Of a DNA stretch of 64,000 bases, positions 25,994 to 34,753 are shown piece after piece. The notes under the pieces were generated by a model. It was not told where the DNA came from and made no database searches. It saw only the letters and a program-made list of their open reading frames with translations. Each line of letters opens with the position of its first letter. Position 1 is the first letter of the stretch. This stretch comes from Methylocaldum szegediense (GTDB lineage: Bacteria; Pseudomonadota; Gammaproteobacteria; Methylococcales; Methylococcaceae). Where the stretch lies: the NCBI RefSeq assembly GCF_949769195.1, contig NZ_OX458333.1, forward strand, positions 3,561,001 through 3,625,000, in the 5' to 3' direction. The translations under genes and the position numbers were made by a program.

Positions 25994-26263
25994 TTATTTC
26001 GTGCGCCGTTTCTCGATGGTATCGGCCAGTACCCGGAGCGACGAGAAAATATGGGTGACGTCCGGATCGTCCGATTTGATCTGAAATCCGTAGGTCTTGG
26101 AGATCATCAGCGAAAGCTCGAGCAGATCTATCGAATCGAGACCCAATCCCTCCCGGTAAAGCGGTTTGTCGGGATCGATGTCCTCGGGAACGGCTTCGAG
26201 GTTCAAGGATTCGACGATCATCCGTGCGGTTTCCAATTCCATCGGGGTCAGTTGCGAGGTCAT
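25994..26263 (-). CDS. Acyl carrier protein of the pigment locus
   Basis: The 89-residue acidic four-helix carrier has the phosphopantetheine site LGLDSIDLLELSLMISKTYG (Ser about residue 43). It would carry the growing polyene chain between ketosynthase, reductase and dehydratase. Aryl polyene clusters usually encode two ACPs, and only one is seen in this window. It sits between the chorismatase and the COG4648 gene on the same strand with short spacing, so it belongs to the same transcript. Confidence 0.9.
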   Translation of the reverse strand: MTSQLTPMELETARMIVESLNLEAVPEDIDPDKPLYREGLGLDSIDLLELSLMISKTYGFQIKSDDPDVTHIFSSLRVLADTIEKRRTK

Positions 26264-26310
26264 AAGCTATCGATATTCCAGGATTGATTTCTGAAGCCGG
26301 TCAGCCTGGG

Positions 26311-27381
26311 TTACGAACAGGGCAGACGAATGACGCCTTCGATTTCCAGCAGCAGGTCTCTGCGGCAAATGTCACCCTGAAGGAAAATGACCGGGCTTAA
26401 TGGATGCAAGGTTTCCGCGAGCGTTTTCTTAGCCAGGGAGAAATGTTTGCGATGACGCAGATAAATCTTCAGCGTGCAATCCGGTCCCAACTCGTCGAGC
26501 CTTGCTCGGGCATGGCTCGCTTCGTCTAGCACGGTCTGAACGTTGATCAATGTTTCCACAAGTTGTCCGGCTGCATCCTCGGGATGCAGAGTTTCGTGTC
26601 CAACGATGCTCGCGGTTCCGGATAGGTAAAGCTGTCGTACACCGCCGAATTCCATTAGCGTGGCGCGCGAAAAAGACGGGCTGCGCGGCCCGTATCGTAA
26701 GGGATAACGATAGGCGCTTACCTGGCGTGGGTTCTCGATCTGGCGTCCTGGCACCCGGGCCGCGATGAAATAGATCAGCAAGCCGTCCGTTCCGGCGCCG
26801 ATCGCACTGGCAGCGGGGAGATCCCGATCAAACAGGTAGTCGGCTTCGGCAAAGGCTTGATGGCGCCCCAGACAAAACCGTTGGTAGTTTTCGAGCCCGA
26901 GGTACTCGTCGTTGATCCGGGGAAGATAGTTCCACATGCGAACCAAATGCTTGTACCCGGCGACGTGGATCAGATCCAGTATTCGACGATAGGCGCGATA
27001 GGTCCCGGTTTCCACCGCTTCCCGCTCATTCCCGCGTAGGTAGAGCACGCCGAATAGGACCTCCCCGTTACAGGCATAGCGGATGCCCTGGTTTTCGCCA
27101 TGGCTTACCGGCCAAGGGCTTTGCCAAACTTCGCAGAGCTTTTGGTCGTCCAGGTGACTCATGGGCAGCGTTAGAACCGGGTAGGGTGCGTCCCCGGCCG
27201 ATTCGGGAAGGTCACCGAAGCCGACGACACCGAGCACGGTGGCCTGCTCCGTGCTTGTCATGCCGTCCAAGGTTTCGGCAGGAAGGAGGCTGAGATAAAC
27301 GGGGGCATCGAAAACGGACGATCGACTCTTACGAGCGCCCAGGCTCGCGTCGAAATAGCGCATACGTGCTGGCGCGTTCAT
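26311..27381 (-). CDS. Chorismatase of FkbO/Hyg5/XanB2 family
   Basis: The 356-residue protein carries the family blocks RMWNYLPRINDE, LENYQRFCLGRHQAF, LPAASAIGAG, ENPRQVSAYRYP, YGPRSPSFSRA and LSGTASIVGHET. XanB2-type enzymes split chorismate into 3- or 4-hydroxybenzoate plus pyruvate or a dihydro acid. In Xanthomonas this gives the aromatic starter of xanthomonadin and ubiquinone precursor. The ATG at 27381 gives the family-like length; a frame from 27462 would overlap the flavoprotein gene by 59 bp. The context between flavoprotein and ACP fits supply of the polyene head group. Confidence 0.88.
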   Translation of the reverse strand: MNAPARMRYFDASLGARKSRSSVFDAPVYLSLLPAETLDGMTSTEQATVLGVVGFGDLPESAGDAPYPVLTLPMSHLDDQKLCEVWQSPWPVSHGENQGIRYACNGEVLFGVLYLRGNEREAVETGTYRAYRRILDLIHVAGYKHLVRMWNYLPRINDEYLGLENYQRFCLGRHQAFAEADYLFDRDLPAASAIGAGTDGLLIYFIAARVPGRQIENPRQVSAYRYPLRYGPRSPSFSRATLMEFGGVRQLYLSGTASIVGHETLHPEDAAGQLVETLINVQTVLDEASHARARLDELGPDCTLKIYLRHRKHFSLAKKTLAETLHPLSPVIFLQGDICRRDLLLEIEGVIRLPCS

Positions 27382-27403
27382 GTCGGGCGTACGAAGCTGA
27401 GCT

Positions 27404-28684
27404 TCATGAAGCGATGTTTTGCCGTCTGCGCTTGAGGGCAGCGTAGCTGTTGAGCGGGTCAAACAGAGTTTTCAGATAGTAGATCAACTTAAACATGGCA
27501 AGCTTGGACGCAATCGGCGTATTCCGGTACAGATCGCCAGCCAGTAGCGAGATAACGCCTTCTTTGATTCGGAATCGGTTGTTTGGATAAATGATCAGAT
27601 CCCGCATGGCCGGCGTGGTGACGCGATAGATGAACCATGAAAATGTTTTCAGTCCGTGGCGTGCGGATTTTTCATATTGAGCAAGACGTTTCTCGGCGGT
27701 TTCCGGTTCGCGCAGGATGCCGTCCACAGTTTCCGCGCCCGACACAGCACCGTGCAGGGCGAAATGGACGCCACTGGAGAACACCGGGTCGATAAAGGCA
27801 AAAGCATCGCCGATCAGCAAATAGTTCTTTCCCCGCATTCGCCGGGACATATAAGAATAGTTGCCGGTCGCGGTTACCGGCGACACCAGCCGGGCGTTTG
27901 CGAGGCGAGCCTGCACTAGAGGGCATAAGGCGATGGTGTCAAAAAAGAATTGTTCGACCGGCGTGCGGCGGCTTTTCAGGTAATAAGGCCAGCAGACCGC
28001 GCCCACACTCATCAGGTCTCCCTTGAGCGGTATCATCCAAAACCAGCCGTGATCGAACCAATAAATGCTGATATTGCCTTCGTCCAGACCGCTTCTGCGC
28101 TCAGCCCCTTCGAAATGGCCGAAGATCGCGGCGCTGCTGTGTCTTTTGTTGCGTTCCTTGATCCCGAGTCTATCGGCCAAAAAGGTGTCGCGGCCCGAGG
28201 CATCAACCAGGAAGCGCGGCTGCCACACACGTTCCGCGCCGTGTTCGTCGGTAGCTTTCACCGATACCACGCGATCGCCATTCAGTTCCACCGAGGTCAC
28301 GCGGCAGCCCTCGTGTACCTCCACCCCCTTGCGCGCGGCATTTTTAAATAGGACGTGGTCGAATTCTGAGCGCTTGACTTCGAAGGCATAGGGATGGGAC
28401 TTGTCCAGCGCCTCGCCGAACCGGAAGACAGAGCGCTTGCCATGATAGATGGAATCGAACTCGGCGGCGTATTTGCGCAGGCCAATCCTCTCGACCTCGT
28501 CCAGCACGCCTAGTCGCTCCAAATAAGGAAGGCTAAGCGGCAACAGCGATTCGCCGATATGAAAACGTGGGTGTCGGTCCTTTTCGGCCAGTACGACGCG
28601 CCAATTCTTTTCCGCCAGCAAGGCCGCAATGGACGATCCTGCCGGCCCTCCCCCTATGACCAACACATCGCATGACTCGCTCAT
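27404..28684 (-). CDS. FAD-dependent halogenase-like oxidoreductase
   Basis: The 426-residue flavoprotein has the FAD loop VLVIGGGPAGSS (residues 8-18) and HIGESLLPLSLPYLERLG. A lysine follows in RKYAAEF (Lys71), the region of the catalytic Lys of flavin halogenases. WFWMIPL fits the halogenase signature WxWxIP, and LLIGDAFAFIDPVFSSG is the third FAD motif. Flavin halogenases place Cl or Br on aromatic rings using reduced flavin. Xanthomonadins are brominated aryl polyenes, so ring halogenation of the head group is plausible. A simple hydroxylase or dehydrogenase is the alternative. It heads the second pigment operon. Confidence 0.75.
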   Translation of the reverse strand: MSESCDVLVIGGGPAGSSIAALLAEKNWRVVLAEKDRHPRFHIGESLLPLSLPYLERLGVLDEVERIGLRKYAAEFDSIYHGKRSVFRFGEALDKSHPYAFEVKRSEFDHVLFKNAARKGVEVHEGCRVTSVELNGDRVVSVKATDEHGAERVWQPRFLVDASGRDTFLADRLGIKERNKRHSSAAIFGHFEGAERRSGLDEGNISIYWFDHGWFWMIPLKGDLMSVGAVCWPYYLKSRRTPVEQFFFDTIALCPLVQARLANARLVSPVTATGNYSYMSRRMRGKNYLLIGDAFAFIDPVFSSGVHFALHGAVSGAETVDGILREPETAEKRLAQYEKSARHGLKTFSWFIYRVTTPAMRDLIIYPNNRFRIKEGVISLLAGDLYRNTPIASKLAMFKLIYYLKTLFDPLNSYAALKRRRQNIAS

Positions 28685-28779
28685 AGTGATTGAATTCTTA
28701 ATTGGTCTAGCCCCCGAAGCAAATAAGGATAATCCGCGAGCCTGGTGCTGCCAAGCCGCGTTTACGGCGAAGAGAAAGC

Positions 28780-28805
28780 GGCCCCGCGGGCTTGCCCGCG
28801 AGGCC
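28780..28805 (-). terminator. GC-rich hairpin after the CFA-synthase-like gene
   Basis: GGCCCCGCGGGC and GCCCGCGAGGCC pair around a TT loop, with one mismatch. On the minus strand the stem is followed by GCTTTCTCTT, a weak T-rich tail. It separates the methyltransferase gene from the downstream pigment operon on the same strand. Confidence 0.6.
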
Positions 28806-28844
28806 TGGTTTGGCGAATCGGTGTCGCTTGCGCCATGCGCTACT

Positions 28845-30050
28845 TCAGCTCGCGATCAGGTAGTTCCGGGTGACTGGCACGGGGCCGTGCCGTTTCGCGA
28901 GCTGGAGCTGGAAAACCACCATGTCGCGCCAGCGAAAGGAAGCGTCACATACTGCGAGATAAAACTCCCACATGCGGGCGAAGCGTTCTCCCATCCGGTC
29001 CACAACCTCCGCCCTATGATTCTGGAACCGGCGGAACCATTCCCGAAGGGTATACGCATAATGCAGCCTTAGCACTTCGAGATCGGTCAGCATCAGCTGG
29101 GCACGCTGCATCGCCGGCGACAGATCGGAGAGCAATGGGATGTAACTGCCGGGAAAGATATAGCGGGTAATCCAAGGATTGGCGGGACCACTTCTATGAC
29201 TGACGCCTATGGTGTGAAGCAGCGCGACGCCGTCCGGTTTTAACAGGTTCGCCAATTGACGGAAGAACGCCGGATAGTGGCGGAGGCCGACATGCTCGAA
29301 CATCCCGACGCTGACGATACGGTCGTACAGGCCGGTGTGTTTCCGGTAATCTTCGAGGCGGAAGCGCACCCGGTCTTGGAGTCCCGCCCGTTCGGCTTCT
29401 GCTTGGGCGACACGGAGCTGTTCTTGGGAAAGCGTTATGCCGGTCACGTCGACGCCGGCCTGCTTTGCGAGATAAATCGCCAAACCGCCCCAGCCACTGC
29501 CGATATCGAGGACACGCATGCCAGGTTCAAGGCAGAGTTTTCGGGCGATCAACCGGCATTTCGCGAGCTGGGCCTGTTCCAGGGATTGCTCGGGTTCTTC
29601 GAAATAAGCACAGGAATAAAAAAGGCGTTCGTCTAGGAAGCGGCGGAAAAGCCACTCGTCGAGATCGTAATGGTGTTTCACATTCCGGTAGCTGCGGGCG
29701 ATGGCGTTACCCTGTCGAATCAGTGCGTGCAAGCATCGACGGATACGCCCATAGATCGCGCGTTCAGGCGTGGAGAAATTGCGCATGATGACCTCGAGAA
29801 ACGTCGGCAGCGTCTCGGGCGATCCGGTGTGCCAACCGCCCTCCACATAAGTTTCGCCAAGCTGGAATTCCGGGTCCAACATCAGGCGGCGCAGGACGGA
29901 GACGTCTTGAACGTTCCAGTGCACTTCGGGCTCTCCGTTTCCGAAGCGGCGGCTCGGACTACCCGGCATGTGAAGATGGAGGCAACCTTCCTGAATGCGC
30001 CGGGCCAACAGTCCGCTTGCAGTGTGGTAGAGCATTTTTTTTAACGGCAT
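28845..30050 (-). CDS. cfa: Cyclopropane-fatty-acyl-phospholipid synthase family methyltransferase
   Basis: The 401-residue enzyme uses S-adenosylmethionine to methylenate unsaturated phospholipid acyl chains. The N-terminal lipid-binding part (about 1-130) is followed by YDLDEWLFRRFLDERLFYSCAYF and the SAM site VLDIGSGWGGLAIYLAKQ. GITLSQEQ and SVGMFEHVG come next, then the C-terminal YAYTLREWFRRF. All are standard CFA motifs. AAAGGAG stands about 10 bases before the ATG at 30050. A hairpin separates it from the halogenase-like gene, so it may be independent. Aryl polyene loci also carry methyltransferases, but not usually of this type. Confidence 0.88.
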   Translation of the reverse strand: MPLKKMLYHTASGLLARRIQEGCLHLHMPGSPSRRFGNGEPEVHWNVQDVSVLRRLMLDPEFQLGETYVEGGWHTGSPETLPTFLEVIMRNFSTPERAIYGRIRRCLHALIRQGNAIARSYRNVKHHYDLDEWLFRRFLDERLFYSCAYFEEPEQSLEQAQLAKCRLIARKLCLEPGMRVLDIGSGWGGLAIYLAKQAGVDVTGITLSQEQLRVAQAEAERAGLQDRVRFRLEDYRKHTGLYDRIVSVGMFEHVGLRHYPAFFRQLANLLKPDGVALLHTIGVSHRSGPANPWITRYIFPGSYIPLLSDLSPAMQRAQLMLTDLEVLRLHYAYTLREWFRRFQNHRAEVVDRMGERFARMWEFYLAVCDASFRWRDMVVFQLQLAKRHGPVPVTRNYLIAS

Positions 30051-30547
30051 TTGTTTTTGACTCCTTTTCTACCGAAGTGTCGAAAAGCCTGTTCGAATTG
30101 CAAAGTGTAATGGCCTGTCTTACCGGTTTCGAATGGTACGTGCCCTAATTCGAGTCGTAGCCCAGTGTTGGCGCTTGTCACCGGTTCCGGTTTCCGCCTC
30201 GATTTACGGTTGATCCTGACTCGAGTATGGATCTCTGCCGCGTTGGGTTTTTCCGAGCACTCGTCATCGGATCGAAGCAAACGATTCAGTTCGGGGGTGT
30301 TCAGGTCGTTTCGGAAAAAGAGATCGCACGGGTTCAGTTCTCCGAGAGCCTGATTGGCCCGAAGTTGGAAGGGACGACCATAACCCCTAGCTGCCGGCAT
30401 CGGAACGAAATACTCTGCGAGTGGAATTGCCATAGGCAGCTGAATTCTCCGGGGCAACGAAACAGAGATTTCGGATGGGAATTTTCTTGCGCCGAAGTTT
30501 TTCCGGCGCGCGTGTGCTCGAAAGCGTCATTCAAGACCCGGTTCCAA
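30051..30547. other. Intergenic region between methyltransferase and Anbu genes
   Basis: A 138-codon minus-strand frame (30041-30457) overlaps the start of the methyltransferase gene. It has no recognisable domain and an odd composition, so I do not call it. The stretch probably holds the methyltransferase promoter and the 3' untranslated part of the Anbu gene. Confidence 0.35.
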
Positions 30548-31333
30548 CTACCGATGACGTTGTCTTTCAAGCAGGGAGAGATTGGTTTCGGGCGTCTCCG
30601 CACCAGTGTTTTCCCAGGCGAATTTCGGCAGGTTTTCCAAGGCGAGGATCAAGCCCTCGTTCCATTTCTCGGAAAGCTGCTTGGCGAAGGGGTCGTCCTC
30701 AGCGAGAAACAGCCGGCGGCCTTCAGTCAGGCTGTCTCGCTCGTAGATCAGCAGCTCCACCGGCGGGCCTACGGTCACGTTGCTGCGGATGGTGGAGTTC
30801 ATGGAAACCAGGGCGCAGCGTGCGGCCCGGTCGAGGTCGATATTTCGTTTGATGATCCGGTCCAGAATGGGCTTCCCGTACTTGGTTTCGCCGATTTGCA
30901 GGAACGGATGCTCTTCCGATTCGTGAATGTAGTTGCCCTGCGGGTAGATCAGGAACGTCTCGGGCGGACTGTACCCGATTTGGCCTCCGAAGATGAAGGT
31001 GGCCTCGAAGTTGGTGTTGGCCGTATCGCGACTAGCCTGGTGGCGCTGCAATTGGGTGCTGATCATGCCGACGTAATCTGCGGCTTCGGACAGGCTGGTC
31101 GCCGTCATCAGATTGGGTACCCAGGCCTGCTCGACATCGCGATACATCTTTTTCACCACGGCCTGGGTGGTGGCGAGATTGCCGGCGGAGAGCAAAACAA
31201 AAACCCGCTCTCCCGGCCACACGAACGTGTGCATTTTCGAATAGGTGCCGATGCTGTCCATCCCTGCGTTGGTGCGGGAATCGGAGCAGAACACGAGGCC
31301 GCGTTCCACGTTGATCGAAAGACAGTAGGTCAT
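30548..31333 (-). CDS. Anbu: proteasome-like NTN hydrolase
   Basis: The 261-residue protein starts MTYCLSINVERGLVFCSDSRTNAG. After removal of Met, Thr becomes the N-terminal nucleophile, with the Asp of SDSRTNAG as in proteasome beta subunits. RVFVLLSAGNLATTQAVV and CALVSMNSTIRSNVTVGPP also fit the Anbu (ancestral beta subunit) family. These form open helical or ring assemblies; peptidase activity has been hard to show. In other bacteria the gene is clustered with a circularly permuted ATP-grasp, an alpha-E protein and a transglutaminase. The first two are here, divergently transcribed across a 370 bp gap. Confidence 0.88.
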   Translation of the reverse strand: MTYCLSINVERGLVFCSDSRTNAGMDSIGTYSKMHTFVWPGERVFVLLSAGNLATTQAVVKKMYRDVEQAWVPNLMTATSLSEAADYVGMISTQLQRHQASRDTANTNFEATFIFGGQIGYSPPETFLIYPQGNYIHESEEHPFLQIGETKYGKPILDRIIKRNIDLDRAARCALVSMNSTIRSNVTVGPPVELLIYERDSLTEGRRLFLAEDDPFAKQLSEKWNEGLILALENLPKFAWENTGAETPETNLSLLERQRHR

Positions 31334-31702
31334 GGCGATATAGGAATGGACTCGGGTTATGGGATTCGATCGATTCTATCGTCAGTCGTTTCAGGAGGAA
31401 ATCATGGCAAAGCATCCGGTTATCGTTAGACCAGGTTAGTTCGGGGTAGGAAGCCCGGGGCGATGGCCGTAAAGACCAGGAGGGTGTTTACCGGCCTGAT
31501 CCATTTCCTATGCAAGACGCGATAAGCCGTAGGGCACTTGCACCTCTATGGTGCGCATAAGGATACGGCCGTGCACCAGATTCGCTTTTTCGCAATGAAG
31601 GCATTCAGGGCCTAGGTTCAGATAGTCCGCTGCCCTCCCGCGTGCGCCGTCTCATTGGCACGGAGGATGCTTTTTCGAAAGTATCAAACCTATCGATCGC
31701 TC

Positions 31703-33163
31703 ATGTATATCTCCCACGACTACCACGTCAGCGAAGCCTACGACGAACTGTTGGAACCGGGCGGCCGACCGCGTTTCGCCGCTCGTGCTCTGTTTCAATA
31801 TCTTGACTCGCTTCGGCCGGGAGAGTTAGAGGCGCGCCGCCAAGCGGTGGATGCGGCCATCATGACCATGGGCATCACGTTCACCGTGTACAGCGAGGCG
31901 GGCAACATCGACCGGGCCTGGCCTTTCGACATCATTCCCCGGGTGATGGCAAAGCGGGAATGGATGCGTATAGAGGAAGGGCTGAAGCAACGTCTTACGG
32001 CTCTGAATCTGTTCATCAACGATCTGTACAACGAACAGCGCATTGTCAAGGATGGTGTCTTTCCGGCCGAGCTGATCGCCGGTTCGCGCAACTTCAGGCC
32101 GCAATGCCGAGAAATGACGCCCCGGTTTGGGGTGTGGGCACATATCTCCGGTACCGATTTGGTACGCGACAAGGACGGCACGGTTTACGTGCTGGAAGAC
32201 AATCTGCGGGTGCCGTCGGGCGTGTCGTATATGTTGGAAAACCGACAACTGACGAAGCGCCTATTTCCGGAAGTTTTTCAGGCCTGCAACATTCTCCCGG
32301 TCGATGACTATCCGACCCAGCTTTACGACACGCTGGCAGCTCTTTCACCGAGGGGCGGCGAGCGGCCGGTGGTGGCCGTGCTCACGCCGGGGATTTTCAA
32401 CTCGGCTTATTTCGAGCACAGCTATCTTGCCCAGCAAATGGGTGCGTTCTTGGTGGAAGGCTCGGATCTGATGGTGGACGCAGACGACCAAGTTTATATG
32501 AAGACGATATCGGGTCCCCGACGGGTCGATGTGATCTATCGCCGCATCGACGACGATTTTTTGGATCCCGAGGTGTTCCGCCCGGACTCGGTGCTCGGCG
32601 TCCCGGGGCTCATGCGCGCGTGGCGAAGCGGCAAGGTCGGAATCGCCAATGCACCCGGCTCGGGGGTCGCGGACGACAAGGTTGTATATACCTACGTGCC
32701 GAAAATCATTCGTTATTACCTCGATCAGGACCCGATCATTCCCAACGTACCGAGCTACTTGTGCATGGACGACAAGGAGCGATCCTATGTGCTCGCCAAT
32801 CTGGACAAACTGGTGGTCAAACCGGCGAACGAATCCGGAGGTTACGGCATGCTCATCGGTCCGAGGGCCAGCGCCCAGGAGCGCGCGGCGTTCGCCGATC
32901 TGATTCGGGCCAATCCGCGCAATTATATGGCGCAGCCGACCCTGAGCATCTCCACCGCACCCACCCTGGTGGAGGACGGTTTCGCGCCTCGCCACCTGGA
33001 TCTTCGACCTTTCGTTCTGCAATCCAGCCGTCTTTACGCTACCACCGGCGGTCTGACCCGAGTCGCCCTGAAGGCGGGTTCCCTGGTGGTGAACTCGTCG
33101 CAGGGCGGTGGTAGCAAAGACACTTGGATCGTCGATACGGACGACGCATGTTATCCCGCGTAG
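31703..33163 (+). CDS. Circularly permuted ATP-grasp protein (COG2308)
   Basis: The protein of about 486 residues has the COG2308 blocks YDELLEPGGRPR, LNLFINDLYNEQRI, VYVLEDNLRVPSGVSYMLENR and RVDVIYRRIDDDFLDP. LVVKPANESGGYGMLIGP, the ATP-grasp nucleotide site, follows. The family is predicted to form peptide-like amide bonds and is always found with an alpha-E protein. The start is uncertain. The ATG at 31703 begins the conserved region. An ATG at 31667 or TTG at 31655 would extend it, but the GGAGG at 31662 is too close to 31667. It is the first gene of a two-gene operon divergent from Anbu. Confidence 0.85.
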   Translation: MYISHDYHVSEAYDELLEPGGRPRFAARALFQYLDSLRPGELEARRQAVDAAIMTMGITFTVYSEAGNIDRAWPFDIIPRVMAKREWMRIEEGLKQRLTALNLFINDLYNEQRIVKDGVFPAELIAGSRNFRPQCREMTPRFGVWAHISGTDLVRDKDGTVYVLEDNLRVPSGVSYMLENRQLTKRLFPEVFQACNILPVDDYPTQLYDTLAALSPRGGERPVVAVLTPGIFNSAYFEHSYLAQQMGAFLVEGSDLMVDADDQVYMKTISGPRRVDVIYRRIDDDFLDPEVFRPDSVLGVPGLMRAWRSGKVGIANAPGSGVADDKVVYTYVPKIIRYYLDQDPIIPNVPSYLCMDDKERSYVLANLDKLVVKPANESGGYGMLIGPRASAQERAAFADLIRANPRNYMAQPTLSISTAPTLVEDGFAPRHLDLRPFVLQSSRLYATTGGLTRVALKAGSLVVNSSQGGGSKDTWIVDTDDACYPA

Positions 33164-34125
33164 CCGAAAACCTCTATTGGACGGCTCGCTATCTGGAGCG
33201 GGCCGAGAACACCGCACGCCTGATCAACACGACGATGGACGTGCTGTTGGATCTCCCGAGGGGTTCCTCGTTCGGGTGGGACGTCCTGCTCAAGGTCGTC
33301 GGCCTGGACCAACTTTTCGAGGAGTGTTACCAGGAGGCGAACGAGTCCAACATTCTGCGTTTCCTGATCCAGGACGAGCGCAATCCTAGCGCTATCGTGT
33401 CCAGCATTCGGCGCGCCCGCGAGAACAGCCGAACGTTTCGCGAAACTCTCCCCAACGAATTCTGGGAGCGGGTGAACGGGCTGTACTTGTATGTCCAGAA
33501 ATCGGCTTCTCTGGCGGTACAGAGCCGGACTCAGCGTTACGAGATTCTCAATCAGATCATCGAGCGCAATCAGTCGTTGGCCGGCCTCTTGATCGGCTGC
33601 ATGAGCCGTGACTTGGCTTACGAATTCATTCGGCTGGGAAGAAACGTCGAACGTGCCGACATGACCACGCGTATCGCGGACATCAACGCGGCCGTGTTGC
33701 TTCCCCGACAGGGCGGTGCCTTGGAGCCTTTTCAGGAGCGGCTTTGGATGAGCGTGCTCAAGGCGTTGAGCGCTTACCAAATGTACCGTCGGCACGTCGA
33801 CGTGCACGTGCGGGGAACGGCGGTGCTGCGCTATCTGCTCCTCGATCCCCATTTTCCGCGAACCGTCAGCCACTGTCTTTCGGAAATCGAGGAATCTCTA
33901 GCGACGCTGCCGAATCACCATGAGATCATGAAGCGGATACGCCGTACCTGGCGGCGGATCAGGGGGGTGCGTTGGGAAGGTCTGACGCCGGCCGTGTTGC
34001 ACGAGTATCTGGATCAGGTTCAGTCTGACCTGGGCGCGATTCACCTGGCGCTATCCGAGCAGTATTTCTATTTCCATACGCAATCGCAGCACACCACCCC
34101 TCCGGCACGAGTGGTCAACGAATAG
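33148..34125 (+). CDS. Alpha-E domain protein (COG2307)
   Basis: The 325-residue, largely helical protein begins MLSRVAENLYWTARYLERAENTARLI, the diagnostic opening of alpha-E proteins. LAYEFIRLGRNVERADMTTRI in the middle and LYVQKSASLAVQSRTQRYE complete the pattern. The ATG at 33148 overlaps the end of the ATP-grasp gene by 16 bp, so they are coupled. The family is the obligate partner of COG2308 ligases; its biochemical role is unproven. No transglutaminase-like gene, the usual fourth member of the Anbu set, follows. Confidence 0.88.
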   Translation: MLSRVAENLYWTARYLERAENTARLINTTMDVLLDLPRGSSFGWDVLLKVVGLDQLFEECYQEANESNILRFLIQDERNPSAIVSSIRRARENSRTFRETLPNEFWERVNGLYLYVQKSASLAVQSRTQRYEILNQIIERNQSLAGLLIGCMSRDLAYEFIRLGRNVERADMTTRIADINAAVLLPRQGGALEPFQERLWMSVLKALSAYQMYRRHVDVHVRGTAVLRYLLLDPHFPRTVSHCLSEIEESLATLPNHHEIMKRIRRTWRRIRGVRWEGLTPAVLHEYLDQVQSDLGAIHLALSEQYFYFHTQSQHTTPPARVVNE

Positions 34126-34753
34126 GGAGTGACAGACGCGGTGTTTTCGCCGAATTTTCCCGTTATGGTGACACGACCAGCTCGACGTTTTTCGAGGATT
34201 TCTTGTTCGGATGGTTGTAACACAACAGAGAGAGCGTGTAGGGGGAGTGATCCAATCCGTCAGATCGATGCGTTGAGGATCGTCTTCGAGCCGGGCTCTT
34301 TTGTCTGCGGTTATAAGCCGTTCCTATTTTCTTCTATCGATTCATGATCGATGCTTTGCGGTGCCGCGACAAGGAATGCCTGATCGACGTTATCGGCCCC
34401 CGTGAAGACAACTCAGGCAGATCGTCTCCTACGTTGTGCAATATTCCTCCTTGATCACGAAACACATGAAACATTTCGGCGATTGCCAGGGGCAGCAAGT
34501 TCAATGCCAGTGAATTGGCTCATGCGCTTAGCACCGAAGCGACCCTGCGCTCTGGAGGCAGAGAGCACTTCATAGTTGTTCAGGCATGCGGCCGGATGGA
34601 GGTTTCGCCTCGCCGGCAGACCGACTACCCGTGTGTTACAATCGGGCATTCACATTGAGTCCGATGTACTCGCACGTGCAGCCGGGACCGTCGTTCCGTC
34701 GATTCGCCGTCTAGTCAGCCTGAAGCCGATCAACCCGCACTCGCTACAGTTCC
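34126..34753. other. Intergenic stretch without a supported gene
   Basis: Short frames on both strands lack motifs or ribosome binding sites. This is where a transglutaminase gene would be expected in an Anbu locus. I searched for its Cys-His-Asp style blocks and saw none, intact or decayed. Confidence 0.4.

Noticed and set aside
30041..30457. 138-codon minus-strand frame between the methyltransferase and Anbu genes
   Set aside because: No domain, no hydrophobic pattern, overlap with the methyltransferase start, and unusual composition.
30227..31429. 400-codon plus-strand frame antisense to the Anbu gene
   Set aside because: It is the complement of a strongly supported proteasome-like gene and has no domain of its own.
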